From assembly GCA_016712565.1 (NCBI GenBank), contig JADJQU010000006.1:434001-498000 (forward strand): DNA of 64,000 nucleotides, read 5' to 3'. Position 1 is the first letter of the stretch; each line of letters opens with the position of its first letter. The DNA comes from Planctomycetota bacterium. Lineage in GTDB: Bacteria; Planctomycetota; UBA1135; GCA-002686595. Below the pieces are notes generated by a model. That model was not told the DNA's origin and ran no database searches. It worked only from the letters and a program-made list of their open reading frames with translations. Of this stretch, positions 16,820 to 25,505 are shown piece by piece. The position numbers and the translations under genes were made by a program.

Positions 16820-17890
16820 CTACTGGCGCGCGGCCGCGCCCAGTTCGCCGCAGGACGCGAGTCCTTCGCGGGCGCATTCCCGGGCAATGTGCTCCAGGAT
16901 GCGCCGGACCAGGAACGGGCCGCCGTACACCAGGCCGGTGTAGATCTGCACCAGATGGGCGCCGGCCCGCAGGCGTTCCAGGGCGTCCTCGGGCGTCATG
17001 ATCCCACCGACGCCCACCAGGGGCAGCCTGCCGTGGGTGCGCCGCGCCACGAAGCGCGTCAGGGCCGCGGCCCGCGCCCGCAGGGGCTCGCCGCTGGTGC
17101 CCCCGGGCAGGTCGCGGGCGGACGCCGGCAGTCCCGATCGGTCGGTGGTCGTGTTGGAGGCGATCACCCCGTCGATGGAGCAGCGCGACACGGCCTCCAG
17201 CACGTCGTCCACTTCGCTCTCCGAAAGATCCGGCGCGATCTTGACCAGCACCGGCACGCGCCTCGCCGCGCGCCCGCGGGCGGCCGCCACTTCCCCCAGC
17301 AGGGCCTCCAGGGCGGCGCGGTCCTGCAGCTTGCGCAGGCCCGGCGTGTTGGGGCTCGAGATGTTCACCGCCACGTAGTCCGCGCGGGGCGCCACGCGCT
17401 CGATCAACTGCGCGTACTCCTCGGCGGCCCGTTCCAGGGGAGTGTCCTTGTTCTTGCCCACGTTGATGCCCAGGAGGCAGCGGTCCCGGGGCTCGAAGCG
17501 CTGGGCCATCAGGGCCTCCACGCCCGCGTTGGGGAAGCCCATGGAGTTGACGATGGCCCGGGACGCTTCGAAGCGCAGCACCCGCGGTCGGGGATTGCCC
17601 GCCTGGGGCACGCGGGTCACGGTGCCCAGCTCGAGATGGCCGAACCCCAGGGCGGAGAGGCCTGCCACCGCGCGTCCGTCCTTGTCGTATCCGGCCGCCA
17701 GGCCGAGGGGGTTTTCGAAGCGCAGGCCGAAGGCCTCGACCACCAGCCGCGGATCCTGGAAGCCCGCGGCTCGGGCCAGCAGGGCACGCAGCGGGCCGAG
17801 GGAGCCTGAGGCGCGGGCCATCCTCAGCGCGGCGTGGTGCGCGTCTTCAGGATCCAGCCGGAACAGGAGCCGCTGCAGCAGGGAGTACAT
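16820..17890 (-). CDS. pyrD: Dihydroorotate dehydrogenase (quinone), class 2
   Basis: The 356-residue enzyme oxidises dihydroorotate to orotate in pyrimidine synthesis and passes electrons to quinone at the membrane. The N-terminal helix region MYSLLQRLLFRLDPEDAHH is the class 2 membrane-binding extension. FMN-binding and catalytic segments follow: GLAAGYDKDG, NSMGFPNAG, and NISSPNTPGLR near residue 180, which contains the class 2 catalytic Ser. The C-terminal GVGGIMTPEDALERLRAGA binds the FMN phosphate. It is divergent from the GH113-like gene with 84 bases between starts. Confidence 0.95.
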   Translation of the reverse strand: MYSLLQRLLFRLDPEDAHHAALRMARASGSLGPLRALLARAAGFQDPRLVVEAFGLRFENPLGLAAGYDKDGRAVAGLSALGFGHLELGTVTRVPQAGNPRPRVLRFEASRAIVNSMGFPNAGVEALMAQRFEPRDRCLLGINVGKNKDTPLERAAEEYAQLIERVAPRADYVAVNISSPNTPGLRKLQDRAALEALLGEVAAARGRAARRVPVLVKIAPDLSESEVDDVLEAVSRCSIDGVIASNTTTDRSGLPASARDLPGGTSGEPLRARAAALTRFVARRTHGRLPLVGVGGIMTPEDALERLRAGAHLVQIYTGLVYGGPFLVRRILEHIARECAREGLASCGELGAAARQ

Positions 17891-17958
17891 GGCGGCCGGC
17901 GATTCTCCGCTGCGCACGCTCGCCAGGGAAGCGCTGTTCCGCCGCCGTGCGGGCCGCG

Positions 17959-17964
17959 TAGACT
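17959..17964 (+). promoter_or_regulatory. -10-like box of the GH113-like gene
   Basis: TAGACT on the plus strand with 10 bases to the ATG at 17975, leaving a leader of only about 3 bases. Confidence 0.4.
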
Positions 17965-17974
17965 GGGCGCCCCC

Positions 17975-20473
17975 ATGGGGCGTCCATTCGCAGTCGCGGG
18001 CCCGCGCCGGGATCCGTTCCCACGTCCGCGGTTTCGGGCCCTGGCGGGTTGGCTCTGCGCGGGCCTGCTGCTGCTCGCCGGCTGCGGAGCCGAGGCATCG
18101 CCGGCCCCGGCCGCGGACGGCCTGGAACTTTCCCACCGCATGGCCGCCGCGGTGCGCTGTCGCATCAGCGTGCCCAGCGAGGCGCTCCTGGAGCGCGTGC
18201 GCGCCCGGCTGGCCCGCAGGCCCTCGAAGCGCTGGATCTTCGAGTTGGCCGTGGAGTCCGCTCCCCCGACCCAGGTGGCGCCGCTCGATTCCAAGGAGCA
18301 CAGCAGCGGCGCCCGCGAGCCGCGCGTGTGGGTCGGCGCGCCCGGCCTGCGCGGGGCCGAGCGTTCCCTCGCCGCACTGGGGGTCGCGAGCCTGGGTGGG
18401 GGATTCAGCTTTCGCGGCACGGCCTTCGAGGGCCGTGAGGACGCCATCCTGGCGACCCTGCCCGACCTGGACCGCCCGACGGCCGCCGGCGCCCTGGTGA
18501 GCCTCGTCTACGGCAATGACGCCGAGTTCGCCGTGGAGCGCGTGCGAGACTGGACGCCCACCTCGCGCCTCGGCTGGCAGCTCTTTCGCGCCGGCGAGCT
18601 GGTGGCCGAGGGTCCCCTGGACCTCCACGGCCGGCCCATCGAGGCGCGCACGCTCGACCTGACGCTCCTGGATCACAGTGGAAGCCGAGCCGCGCAACGG
18701 GGCCAGCGCGTGGACTACGACTGGGCGGCCGCCGCGGCCTTCGATCCAGCGGCGGCGGAGGGTTGGCTGGCCGCCCTCGATCGTTCCGCCGCGGGCGTGC
18801 GCGGCCGCCTCGCTCCGCTGCTCGCGGTGGACGCCGACCTGCGCGTCGACGTGCGGCTCTTCGAGACGCCGGAGGAGCTCTCGCGCGCGACGCGCACGCG
18901 GGACTTCGCCCACCACGGCCGCGTCGGCGGTCGCGCCCAATTGTCCCTGGTCCACGTGACCGGCTGGCCGGACAACGGGGCCTTCGAGGTCGCCCGGGCC
19001 CTGGCCCTTGCGGGCGCGGGCGAACCCGCGGCCCCGTGGCTGGAGGAAGCGGTCGCGGCCCGCAGCGCGGACCACTGGTTCGGCAGACCCTTGGAGGAGT
19101 GGCTGGCCCACCTGGTGGACGGCGATCTGGTCCCGGAGGTCCAGGCCCTCGCCACCGGCGCGCCGACGGCCGGGCCGGGCTTCTCGATCCACCTGCGCGC
19201 GCCCCTGCGCGGGGCGCTCCTGGGCTGCTGCGAGGAACTGCACGGCGCGGATTTTCTGGCCCGCGCCTGGCGCGCCGAGCTCGGGGCCCTGGAGCTGCCC
19301 AGCGATGCGGCCTTCCGCGCCTACCTGGTGCGACGGTTGGGTCCGGCCCTCGCGGCCGCGGGCGAAGCTCGCGCTGCACGCCGGGCGGCCTCGGTGGGCC
19401 GCGAGTCCCGCCGCGGCGCCTGTCTGCTGCCGAGTCCCCCGCCGGCGCAACTGCCCGACGCTCCCGGGGGGGATCCCCTGGCGGGCGGCTTTGGCTCGCG
19501 GGCCGCCGAGCGCACCCTGGCGGAGTTGCGCGAGCTGGGTTCCACCGCCGTGGCGCTTTCCTGGTGTGGTTCCCTGGAGGAATCCGAGCCGCGCATGTTC
19601 GGCGAGGGACCCGCGGCCTGGACCCAGGCCCACGACGCGGCGTTGTTCTCCACGATTCTGGCGGCCCAAAGCCAGGGCCTCGCGGTGACGCTGCTGCCCC
19701 AGTTCACCGCCACCGAGCATGGCGGCTGGGCCGGCCAGGTGCTCCTGACCACGGCCAGACGCCGCCGCGCGCTGTTCGATGCCTTCGGCCGCAACCTGAC
19801 CCATCTGGGGCTCCTGGCGGAACTCGCCGGCGTCGATGTGCTCTCCCTGGGCAGCGAATCCCCCGACATGACGGTGACCCGGCCCCTGCCCCACAATCGG
19901 CGCGCGCCCGAGGAACTCGAGGCGCTGCGCTCGGACTGGCAGATCCTGATCCAGTCGGCGCGCGCCGCGTTCGCGGGGGGGCTGACCTACGCGGCCCGCT
20001 GGGATGGGGAAGCCCAGGGCATCGAGTTCTGGAAGGACTTGGACTTCCTGGGGCAGAACATCTTCGCGCCGCTGGGCCCCGGTCCCTCGGCTCGCCCGGC
20101 GAGTCCGGCGGGCGGACCGTCCAGCGAGGAGATCGCCGAACGTCTGGTGGCCGGCCTGGGCCACGTCCGGGACCTGGCCCGCGAGAGCGGCGTGCGGCCC
20201 CTGGTGTGCAGCGTGGGCTTGAGCTCCACGTCCGAGGGCTGGATCCATCCCGCGCGGCCCCTGGGGGAACTGGACCTCGAGGTCCAGACCCGGTTCTACG
20301 ACGGGTTGAAGCGCGCCCTGCAGTTGGCCCGCCAACAGAAATTCACGCCAGCGGGGTTGTTTGCCTGGTGCTGGTGGAGCGACGGCGCGAGCATCGGCCC
20401 GACGGATCGCGGGTTCTCGCCCCAGAACAAGCCGGCCCTGGCCGCCTTTCGGCGCGCGCTGCAGGTGCGCTGA
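17975..20473 (+). CDS. Lipoprotein with degenerate gluzincin-like and GH113-like TIM-barrel domains
   Basis: The 832-residue protein starts with a lipoprotein signal ending LLLLAGC (Cys near 37). The first half resembles a gluzincin (peptidase MA-like) domain: PWLEEAVAARSADHW (near 350) looks like the usual WLxEG helix, but the HExxH zinc motif expected before it is replaced by FEVARALALA. The second half (about 490-830) resembles the glycoside hydrolase GH113 barrel: LGSTAVALSWCGSLEE, LGSESPDMT with a possible catalytic Glu, FWKDLDFLGQNIFAPL, and FAWCWWSDG. GH113 enzymes are beta-mannanases. Activity is unproven. The recG gene follows after 11 bases, probably by chance of packing. Confidence 0.72.
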   Translation: MGRPFAVAGPRRDPFPRPRFRALAGWLCAGLLLLAGCGAEASPAPAADGLELSHRMAAAVRCRISVPSEALLERVRARLARRPSKRWIFELAVESAPPTQVAPLDSKEHSSGAREPRVWVGAPGLRGAERSLAALGVASLGGGFSFRGTAFEGREDAILATLPDLDRPTAAGALVSLVYGNDAEFAVERVRDWTPTSRLGWQLFRAGELVAEGPLDLHGRPIEARTLDLTLLDHSGSRAAQRGQRVDYDWAAAAAFDPAAAEGWLAALDRSAAGVRGRLAPLLAVDADLRVDVRLFETPEELSRATRTRDFAHHGRVGGRAQLSLVHVTGWPDNGAFEVARALALAGAGEPAAPWLEEAVAARSADHWFGRPLEEWLAHLVDGDLVPEVQALATGAPTAGPGFSIHLRAPLRGALLGCCEELHGADFLARAWRAELGALELPSDAAFRAYLVRRLGPALAAAGEARAARRAASVGRESRRGACLLPSPPPAQLPDAPGGDPLAGGFGSRAAERTLAELRELGSTAVALSWCGSLEESEPRMFGEGPAAWTQAHDAALFSTILAAQSQGLAVTLLPQFTATEHGGWAGQVLLTTARRRRALFDAFGRNLTHLGLLAELAGVDVLSLGSESPDMTVTRPLPHNRRAPEELEALRSDWQILIQSARAAFAGGLTYAARWDGEAQGIEFWKDLDFLGQNIFAPLGPGPSARPASPAGGPSSEEIAERLVAGLGHVRDLARESGVRPLVCSVGLSSTSEGWIHPARPLGELDLEVQTRFYDGLKRALQLARQQKFTPAGLFAWCWWSDGASIGPTDRGFSPQNKPALAAFRRALQVR

Positions 20474-20484
20474 GGTCCCGCTCC

Positions 20485-22665
20485 ATGGCTCGCGCCGCCC
20501 GTGATTCGGCCTCCGCGGACTCCGCAGCCGAAAGGCCCCGGCCCCCGGATTCGCGGGGACGACGGCGCGCCTCCGCCACGGGCCCCGGCGCCGCGCCCCC
20601 CCAAGGAGCCGCGGAGCCCGCGGCCCGACTCTCGCCTGGAGTGCTCTCGGGCGTCGGACCGAGGCGCCTGGAACTCCTGGCGCGCGCCGGGATCCTGAGC
20701 CTCGCGGACCTGGCCCTGTTCGCGCCGCGAGGCGCGGCGATCTTCCCCAAGGCCCAGCCCATCGCCTCCTTGGAGCCGGCCGCGGCCCCGTCGGGGAGGA
20801 ATTCCGCGTCCGCCGCTCCCTGCCGCATCCAGGGCCGGGTGGTGAAGCTCTCCTTCTCGCGCTTCGGCCGCCGCTCGCTGTTGCGCGTCGGCGTCGACGA
20901 CGGCAGCGGCCAGATCGACGTGCTGTTCTTCAATCAGGCCTGGCTCCGCGGCAGATTCCAGATCGGCGAGTCGATCGACGTGCTGGGCCGGGCCGTGGAC
21001 GCCAAGGGACGCGGCTTCCAATGCCTCCGGCTGGGCAGCGAGGCTCGGCCCCTGCCCGCCGCAGGCACCCTGGCGGTGGAGTACCCGAGCCTGGGCGGGC
21101 TTTCGCCCGAGTTCCTGGCGGACCTGTGCCGCCGTGCCCTGGAACGGATCGGAGATCAGTTCCGCGATCCGCTGCCGCCGGAGTGGCTCGCGGCCCACGA
21201 CTTGCCGGATCTTCGTGCGTGCGCCCGGGGGCTCCATGGGCCCGCGGACGAGGCCGAATTCGGGCGGGCCCTGCGGCGGCGGGCCCTGGAGCGTTCCCTC
21301 GTGGTGCAGGCGCGCATCGCCGCCCGTCGGGCCGCGCGCCTGGAGCGCCAGGCCACGCGCATCCGCTGCACGGACGCCGAGGAGCGTGTGGTGCTGGCCC
21401 AGTTCCCCTTCGTGTTCACCGCCGGGCAGTTGAAGGTGGCGGCGGATCTGCGCGACGACTTGGCGCGGTCGGTGCCCATGCGCAGGCTGCTGCAGGGAGA
21501 CGTGGGCTCGGGCAAGACGGCGCTGGGCCTGTACGCCTGCCTCCTGGCGGCGCGGGCCGGCGTGCAGTCGGCGTTCATGGCGCCCACGGAATTGCTGGCC
21601 GAGCAGCACATCCTGGGCCAGGAGGAGCTGTGCCTCGGCGCCGGCCTTCGGGTGGCGCGGCTCACGGGATCCCTGAGCCAGGCCCGCCGTCGCGAGGTGG
21701 AGGCGGGGCTCGCCGACGGGTCCATCGACCTGGTGTTCGGGACCCACGCGCTGTTCTCGGAATCCGTGCGCTTCAAGCGCCTGGGACTCGCGGTGATCGA
21801 CGAGCAGCACCGGTTCGGCGTGGAGCAGCGCCAGCGACTGGCGGGCAAGGGGCGGGACGTGCACGTGCTGCTGATGACCGCCACGCCGATTCCGCGCAGC
21901 CTCGCGCTTTCGGTCTACGGCGATCTCGATCTTTCGGTCCTGCGCGAGCGCCCGCCGGGCCGCGGCCCCATGGAGACCCTGTGGGTGCGCAAGGAACACA
22001 AGGCCCAAGCCCTGGCGCGCATCAGCGGCGCCCTGGAGCGGGGGGAGCGCGTGTACTGGGTCGTGCCGCGCATCGGAGCGGCGGAGGCGGAGGGGCCCCA
22101 GGAACCCCCGGCCGCCCTCGGTGCCAGCGCCGAGGCGCGCTTCGCCAAGCTCTCGCGCTCCAACTTCGCGCGCTATGGGATCGAGCTCGTCCACGGCCGC
22201 CTGGATCCGGAGCAGCGCTCGCTGCGCCTGGAGCGCTTCCGCTCCGGCGAGGCGCGGCTCCTGGTGGCCACCACGGTGATCGAGGTGGGCGTGGACGTGC
22301 CCGAAGCCACGGTGATGGTCATCGAAGGCGCCGAACGCCTGGGCCTCGCCCAACTGCACCAACTGCGGGGCCGCGTGGGCCGTGGGCCACAGCCCAATGT
22401 CTGCCTGCTCTACGGCAAGCCGGTGGCGGCCGAGCGGATGGCGCTCCTGGAGCGGCTCCAGGACGGATTCCGCATCGCCGAGCAGGACCTCCTGCTGCGC
22501 GGCATGGGGGAACTCGCCGGATTGCGCCAGGCGGGCGCCAGCGACCTGGCCGCCCAGGGCGCCCTCTCGCCGGAGGAGTCCCTCCGACTGGCGCGCGAGC
22601 TTTTCCACTCGAATCCGACCCTGGCTTTCGAGTACCACGTCGCCGGGGCCACGTTCGATTCCTGA
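20485..22665 (+). CDS. recG: ATP-dependent DNA helicase RecG
   Basis: The 726-residue protein is RecG, which remodels stalled replication forks and Holliday junctions. An N-terminal OB-type wedge domain (about 100-200) precedes the helicase core: GDVGSGKT (Walker A, near 340), DEQHRFGVEQ (DEAD-box equivalent, near 438), MTATPIPRSLALS (motif III), and TTVIEVGVDVPEA with QLHQLRGRVGRG (motifs V-VI, near 595-635). The C-terminal TRG region is present. The start ATG is preceded by 11 bases after the GH113-like stop. The first 50 residues are Pro/Ala/Arg-rich and may be a lineage extension or mean that translation starts further in. Confidence 0.95.
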   Translation: MARAARDSASADSAAERPRPPDSRGRRRASATGPGAAPPQGAAEPAARLSPGVLSGVGPRRLELLARAGILSLADLALFAPRGAAIFPKAQPIASLEPAAAPSGRNSASAAPCRIQGRVVKLSFSRFGRRSLLRVGVDDGSGQIDVLFFNQAWLRGRFQIGESIDVLGRAVDAKGRGFQCLRLGSEARPLPAAGTLAVEYPSLGGLSPEFLADLCRRALERIGDQFRDPLPPEWLAAHDLPDLRACARGLHGPADEAEFGRALRRRALERSLVVQARIAARRAARLERQATRIRCTDAEERVVLAQFPFVFTAGQLKVAADLRDDLARSVPMRRLLQGDVGSGKTALGLYACLLAARAGVQSAFMAPTELLAEQHILGQEELCLGAGLRVARLTGSLSQARRREVEAGLADGSIDLVFGTHALFSESVRFKRLGLAVIDEQHRFGVEQRQRLAGKGRDVHVLLMTATPIPRSLALSVYGDLDLSVLRERPPGRGPMETLWVRKEHKAQALARISGALERGERVYWVVPRIGAAEAEGPQEPPAALGASAEARFAKLSRSNFARYGIELVHGRLDPEQRSLRLERFRSGEARLLVATTVIEVGVDVPEATVMVIEGAERLGLAQLHQLRGRVGRGPQPNVCLLYGKPVAAERMALLERLQDGFRIAEQDLLLRGMGELAGLRQAGASDLAAQGALSPEESLRLARELFHSNPTLAFEYHVAGATFDS

Positions 22666-22682
22666 TTCCCGCGAGGAGACCC

Positions 22683-23408
22683 GTGCAAGATTTCCTGACC
22701 ACCGAGAACCTGATCGCGCTCTTGACGTTGACTTCCCTGGAGATCGTCCTGGGGATCGACAACATCGTCTTCATCTCGATCCTGACCGGGAAGCTGCCCA
22801 AGGAAGCGCAGCCCAAGGCGCGCCGCGTGGGGCTCGCGATGGCGATGCTGATGCGCATCGCGCTGCTCCTGGCGATCTCGTGGGTCATGGGCCTGGTGCG
22901 ACCGCTGTTCCCGGTGTTCGGCCACGACGTCACCGGCAAGGACCTGATCCTGTTCTTCGGCGGCCTGTTCCTGGTGGCCAAGGCCACGCACGAAATCCAC
23001 GAGCGCATGGAGGGCGAGGCGCAGCAGAACGACAAGGCGCGCGTCGCACCCAGCTTCCTGTCCGTGATCGTGCAGATCACGCTGCTCGACATCGTGTTCT
23101 CCCTGGATTCGGTGATCACCGCCGTGGGCATGGCCAAGCACGTGCCGACGATGATCCTGGCCGTGATCATCGCGGTCCTGGTGATGATGCTGTTCGCCGG
23201 TTCGATCTCCGGTTTCATCGAACGTCACCCGACGCTGAAGATCCTGGCGCTGTCCTTCCTGATCCTGATCGGCGTGATGCTGATCGCCGAGGCGTTGGGG
23301 CAGCACGTGGACAAGCGCTACATCTACTTCGCCATGGCCTTCTCGCTGGGCGTGGAACTGCTCAACATCCGCGCCCACGTGAAGAAGAAGGCGCACACGT
23401 TGCCCTGA
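22683..23408 (+). CDS. TerC family integral membrane protein
   Basis: The 241-residue protein has seven or so membrane segments and the TerC hallmark EIVLGIDNIVFISI near residue 20 and its paired copy LLDIVFSLDSVITAVGMA near 135, with acidic residues inside the membrane. TerC proteins are linked to tellurite resistance and to manganese or calcium efflux during protein secretion. The GTG start follows a clear Shine-Dalgarno sequence, GAGGAGA, one of the few in this window. It lies 17 bases after recG, and its stop is 8 bases from the end of the convergent sulfatase gene. Confidence 0.92.
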   Translation: MQDFLTTENLIALLTLTSLEIVLGIDNIVFISILTGKLPKEAQPKARRVGLAMAMLMRIALLLAISWVMGLVRPLFPVFGHDVTGKDLILFFGGLFLVAKATHEIHERMEGEAQQNDKARVAPSFLSVIVQITLLDIVFSLDSVITAVGMAKHVPTMILAVIIAVLVMMLFAGSISGFIERHPTLKILALSFLILIGVMLIAEALGQHVDKRYIYFAMAFSLGVELLNIRAHVKKKAHTLP

Positions 23409-23416
23409 GTGCTCAC

Positions 23417-25378
23417 TCAGCGGGGCCTGGCGCCGTGCCCGGCCACCAGGTCCCGCAGATAGGCCTCGTTGTAGATCGCGAAACGTTCCATGCGGCCCAC
23501 GGCTTCCTCGGCGGCACGGACTTCGCGCGGATCGCTGTCGGGGCCGACGCGCCGCGGTGAGCGCCCGCGCGGGTCCGCGGCCAGGTCCGCGGTCCAGCGC
23601 ACGCCGGAGTCCACGTCCCAGATCCACTTCTGCGTGCCGTCGATCAACGCGCGCGTGCGCTCGGTGCCGTAGGACTGCAGGAACACCGTGCGCGCCTTGT
23701 CGCCGAACAGGAGAGACTCCCCGGACATTGGCAGGCCCGCGGGGGACAGGCCGGTCAGGTCGAGCAGCGTGGGCAACAGGTCGACCTGACGCGCGCGGCC
23801 CAGCCGGAGGCCCGACAGGTCCACTCCGGGCGCGAAGAACAGGAGCGGGACGTCGTGGGCGTTCTCCAAGAGCGAACTGTGCCGGGGGGCGAAGCGGCCG
23901 CCCTGGAAATCCTCGCCGTGGTCGGCGGTGAACACGAAGAGCGTGTTCTCGTACAGGCCCAGGCGCTGGTACTCCGCCAGGATCTCGCCGATCACCTGGT
24001 CGGTGTAGCGCACGGCCCGTTCGTGGCGCTCCTCGTCCGAGCCCTTGGTCTGGCCGGGGAAGTCGTAGCGGTAGTGCGACGACATCGTGTAGTAGGTGAC
24101 GAAGAACGGCTGGCGCGCCGGCAGCACCGAGTGGTCCCAGAGGAACATCAGCCGGTCGTCCTTGGAGCGCGGCCCCACGTCGTCGAACGGCTCGCCGCGG
24201 TCCCGGGCCAGGGCCTGCAGGTCGAGGAAGGCCGCGAGCTCGACGAAGCCGAGCCTGCGGAACATCGTGCGCTGGCCCTGGTAGTACAGGTGCTGGGGCG
24301 TGATGCAGGCGCTGAAGTAGCCTGCGTCGCCGAACGCGCGCGGCAGGCCGGTCATGGTCGGCATCTCGCACTCCAGCACCTCCATGGTCTGGGCCGCAAA
24401 GACCCCGCTCAGGAGACCGAAGGTGGCCTTGGACGAGTTGGCGAACTGGGCGTAGCAGGAGGTCTGCACACCGCCCTGGGCCAGGGCGCGGGCCAGGTTC
24501 GGCGTCGCGCCGGAATCCGGGTCCGAGAGGGAAGTCTGCTCGCGCGCCAGGCTCTCGATCACGTAGAGCACCACGTTGCGTCCACGGCACAGGGCCAGGG
24601 CGGGATCCACTGTGTGGGCGTAGCTCGACGCGCTCGAGAGCCGCACCGGGGCCTCCGTCTCGCGCGTCTCGTGCCGGTCGTAGCCCACCACGGGCCGGTC
24701 GAGGGGGAAGAGGCTCGCCAGCACGAAGTTGCGCTGCAGTCCGTAGGGCACCGCGGGCGTGAAGACCACGAGGATCGCGAAGAGCACGAACAGCGCGCGG
24801 GTCCCGCGGCGCACGAAGGCCTGCTCGCCCAGCCGATGGAGCGCCAGGGGCACGGCACGCACGACCGGGACCCAGGGTGAGGCGAAGGCCAGGACCAGGG
24901 CGCAGAGGGAGGCGAGCGCCGCCACCCAGAAGCTGTTGCCGGTGAAGACCGCGTAGTCCGGCCCGATGGTCTGGGCCTCGGCCACGGCGTAGCGCAGCCA
25001 GTCCACGGAGAGCGGGTGCAGGAAGCGCACCTTCATGCGCGCGTCGGCGAGCTGGAACACGGTCACGCACAGCACGGTGACGATGGTGATGGCGAGCAGA
25101 GCCCTGCCGCGTCGCGACCCCAGCAGGTCCCAGATCACGTACAGCCCAAAGAACAGGCACAGGTCCTGGGGGTAGGTGAGGGCGTAGTCCCAGCGACTCC
25201 AGGTTTCCTGGATGCGGAAATTGCCGGTGGCGAGGCTGTAGTGCTTCCAGCCGCACAGGAGCACGAAAAGCACCAGGAACCCGGTGCGCGCGCTGGCGGC
25301 CGTCGCCGGACCCCCGGGAACAGCGTTCGGCGATGGAGCGCCTCGGGGTTCGCCGGGCGAATCTTGGAGGGGCCGCAT
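23417..25378 (-). CDS. LTA synthase-like membrane sulfatase/phosphotransferase family protein
   Basis: The 653-residue protein has an N-terminal block of about five membrane helices (residues 30-215) followed by an extracytoplasmic sulfatase-fold domain, the architecture of lipoteichoic acid synthase and of phosphoethanolamine/phosphoglycerol transferases. Landmarks are VVLYVIESLAREQT (first metal Glu), NSSKATFGLLSG with the likely Thr or Ser nucleophile near 325, and FTADHGEDF near 490 (metal Asp and His). In a Gram-negative-type cell it would modify periplasmic glucans or LPS, not teichoic acid. Start MRPLQDSP; the frame is open upstream but implausibly. It is a single gene, convergent with terC. 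Confidence 0.85.
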   Translation of the reverse strand: MRPLQDSPGEPRGAPSPNAVPGGPATAASARTGFLVLFVLLCGWKHYSLATGNFRIQETWSRWDYALTYPQDLCLFFGLYVIWDLLGSRRGRALLAITIVTVLCVTVFQLADARMKVRFLHPLSVDWLRYAVAEAQTIGPDYAVFTGNSFWVAALASLCALVLAFASPWVPVVRAVPLALHRLGEQAFVRRGTRALFVLFAILVVFTPAVPYGLQRNFVLASLFPLDRPVVGYDRHETRETEAPVRLSSASSYAHTVDPALALCRGRNVVLYVIESLAREQTSLSDPDSGATPNLARALAQGGVQTSCYAQFANSSKATFGLLSGVFAAQTMEVLECEMPTMTGLPRAFGDAGYFSACITPQHLYYQGQRTMFRRLGFVELAAFLDLQALARDRGEPFDDVGPRSKDDRLMFLWDHSVLPARQPFFVTYYTMSSHYRYDFPGQTKGSDEERHERAVRYTDQVIGEILAEYQRLGLYENTLFVFTADHGEDFQGGRFAPRHSSLLENAHDVPLLFFAPGVDLSGLRLGRARQVDLLPTLLDLTGLSPAGLPMSGESLLFGDKARTVFLQSYGTERTRALIDGTQKWIWDVDSGVRWTADLAADPRGRSPRRVGPDSDPREVRAAEEAVGRMERFAIYNEAYLRDLVAGHGARPR

Positions 25379-25505
25379 GGGGTAGCCGCAGCAAAACTAC
25401 CCCACGGGATGGGGCGGAGACCAACGGGATTCCGCCGCCGGCCGGGGCGCGGGCCGCGCCGAGTGGGCTTGCGCCGGGTGGGCTTGCGCCGCGAAGCCCC
25501 GGCCC

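Noticed and set aside
17891..20335. Long minus-strand extension upstream of pyrD, opposite the GH113-like gene
   Set aside because: PyrD has a natural start at 17890; the extension is a mirror of the GH113-like coding sequence.
23417..25378. True lipoteichoic acid synthase
   Set aside because: The architecture fits the superfamily, but lipoproteins, LPS-core-like transferases and other envelope features point to a Gram-negative type cell, so a different substrate is more likely.
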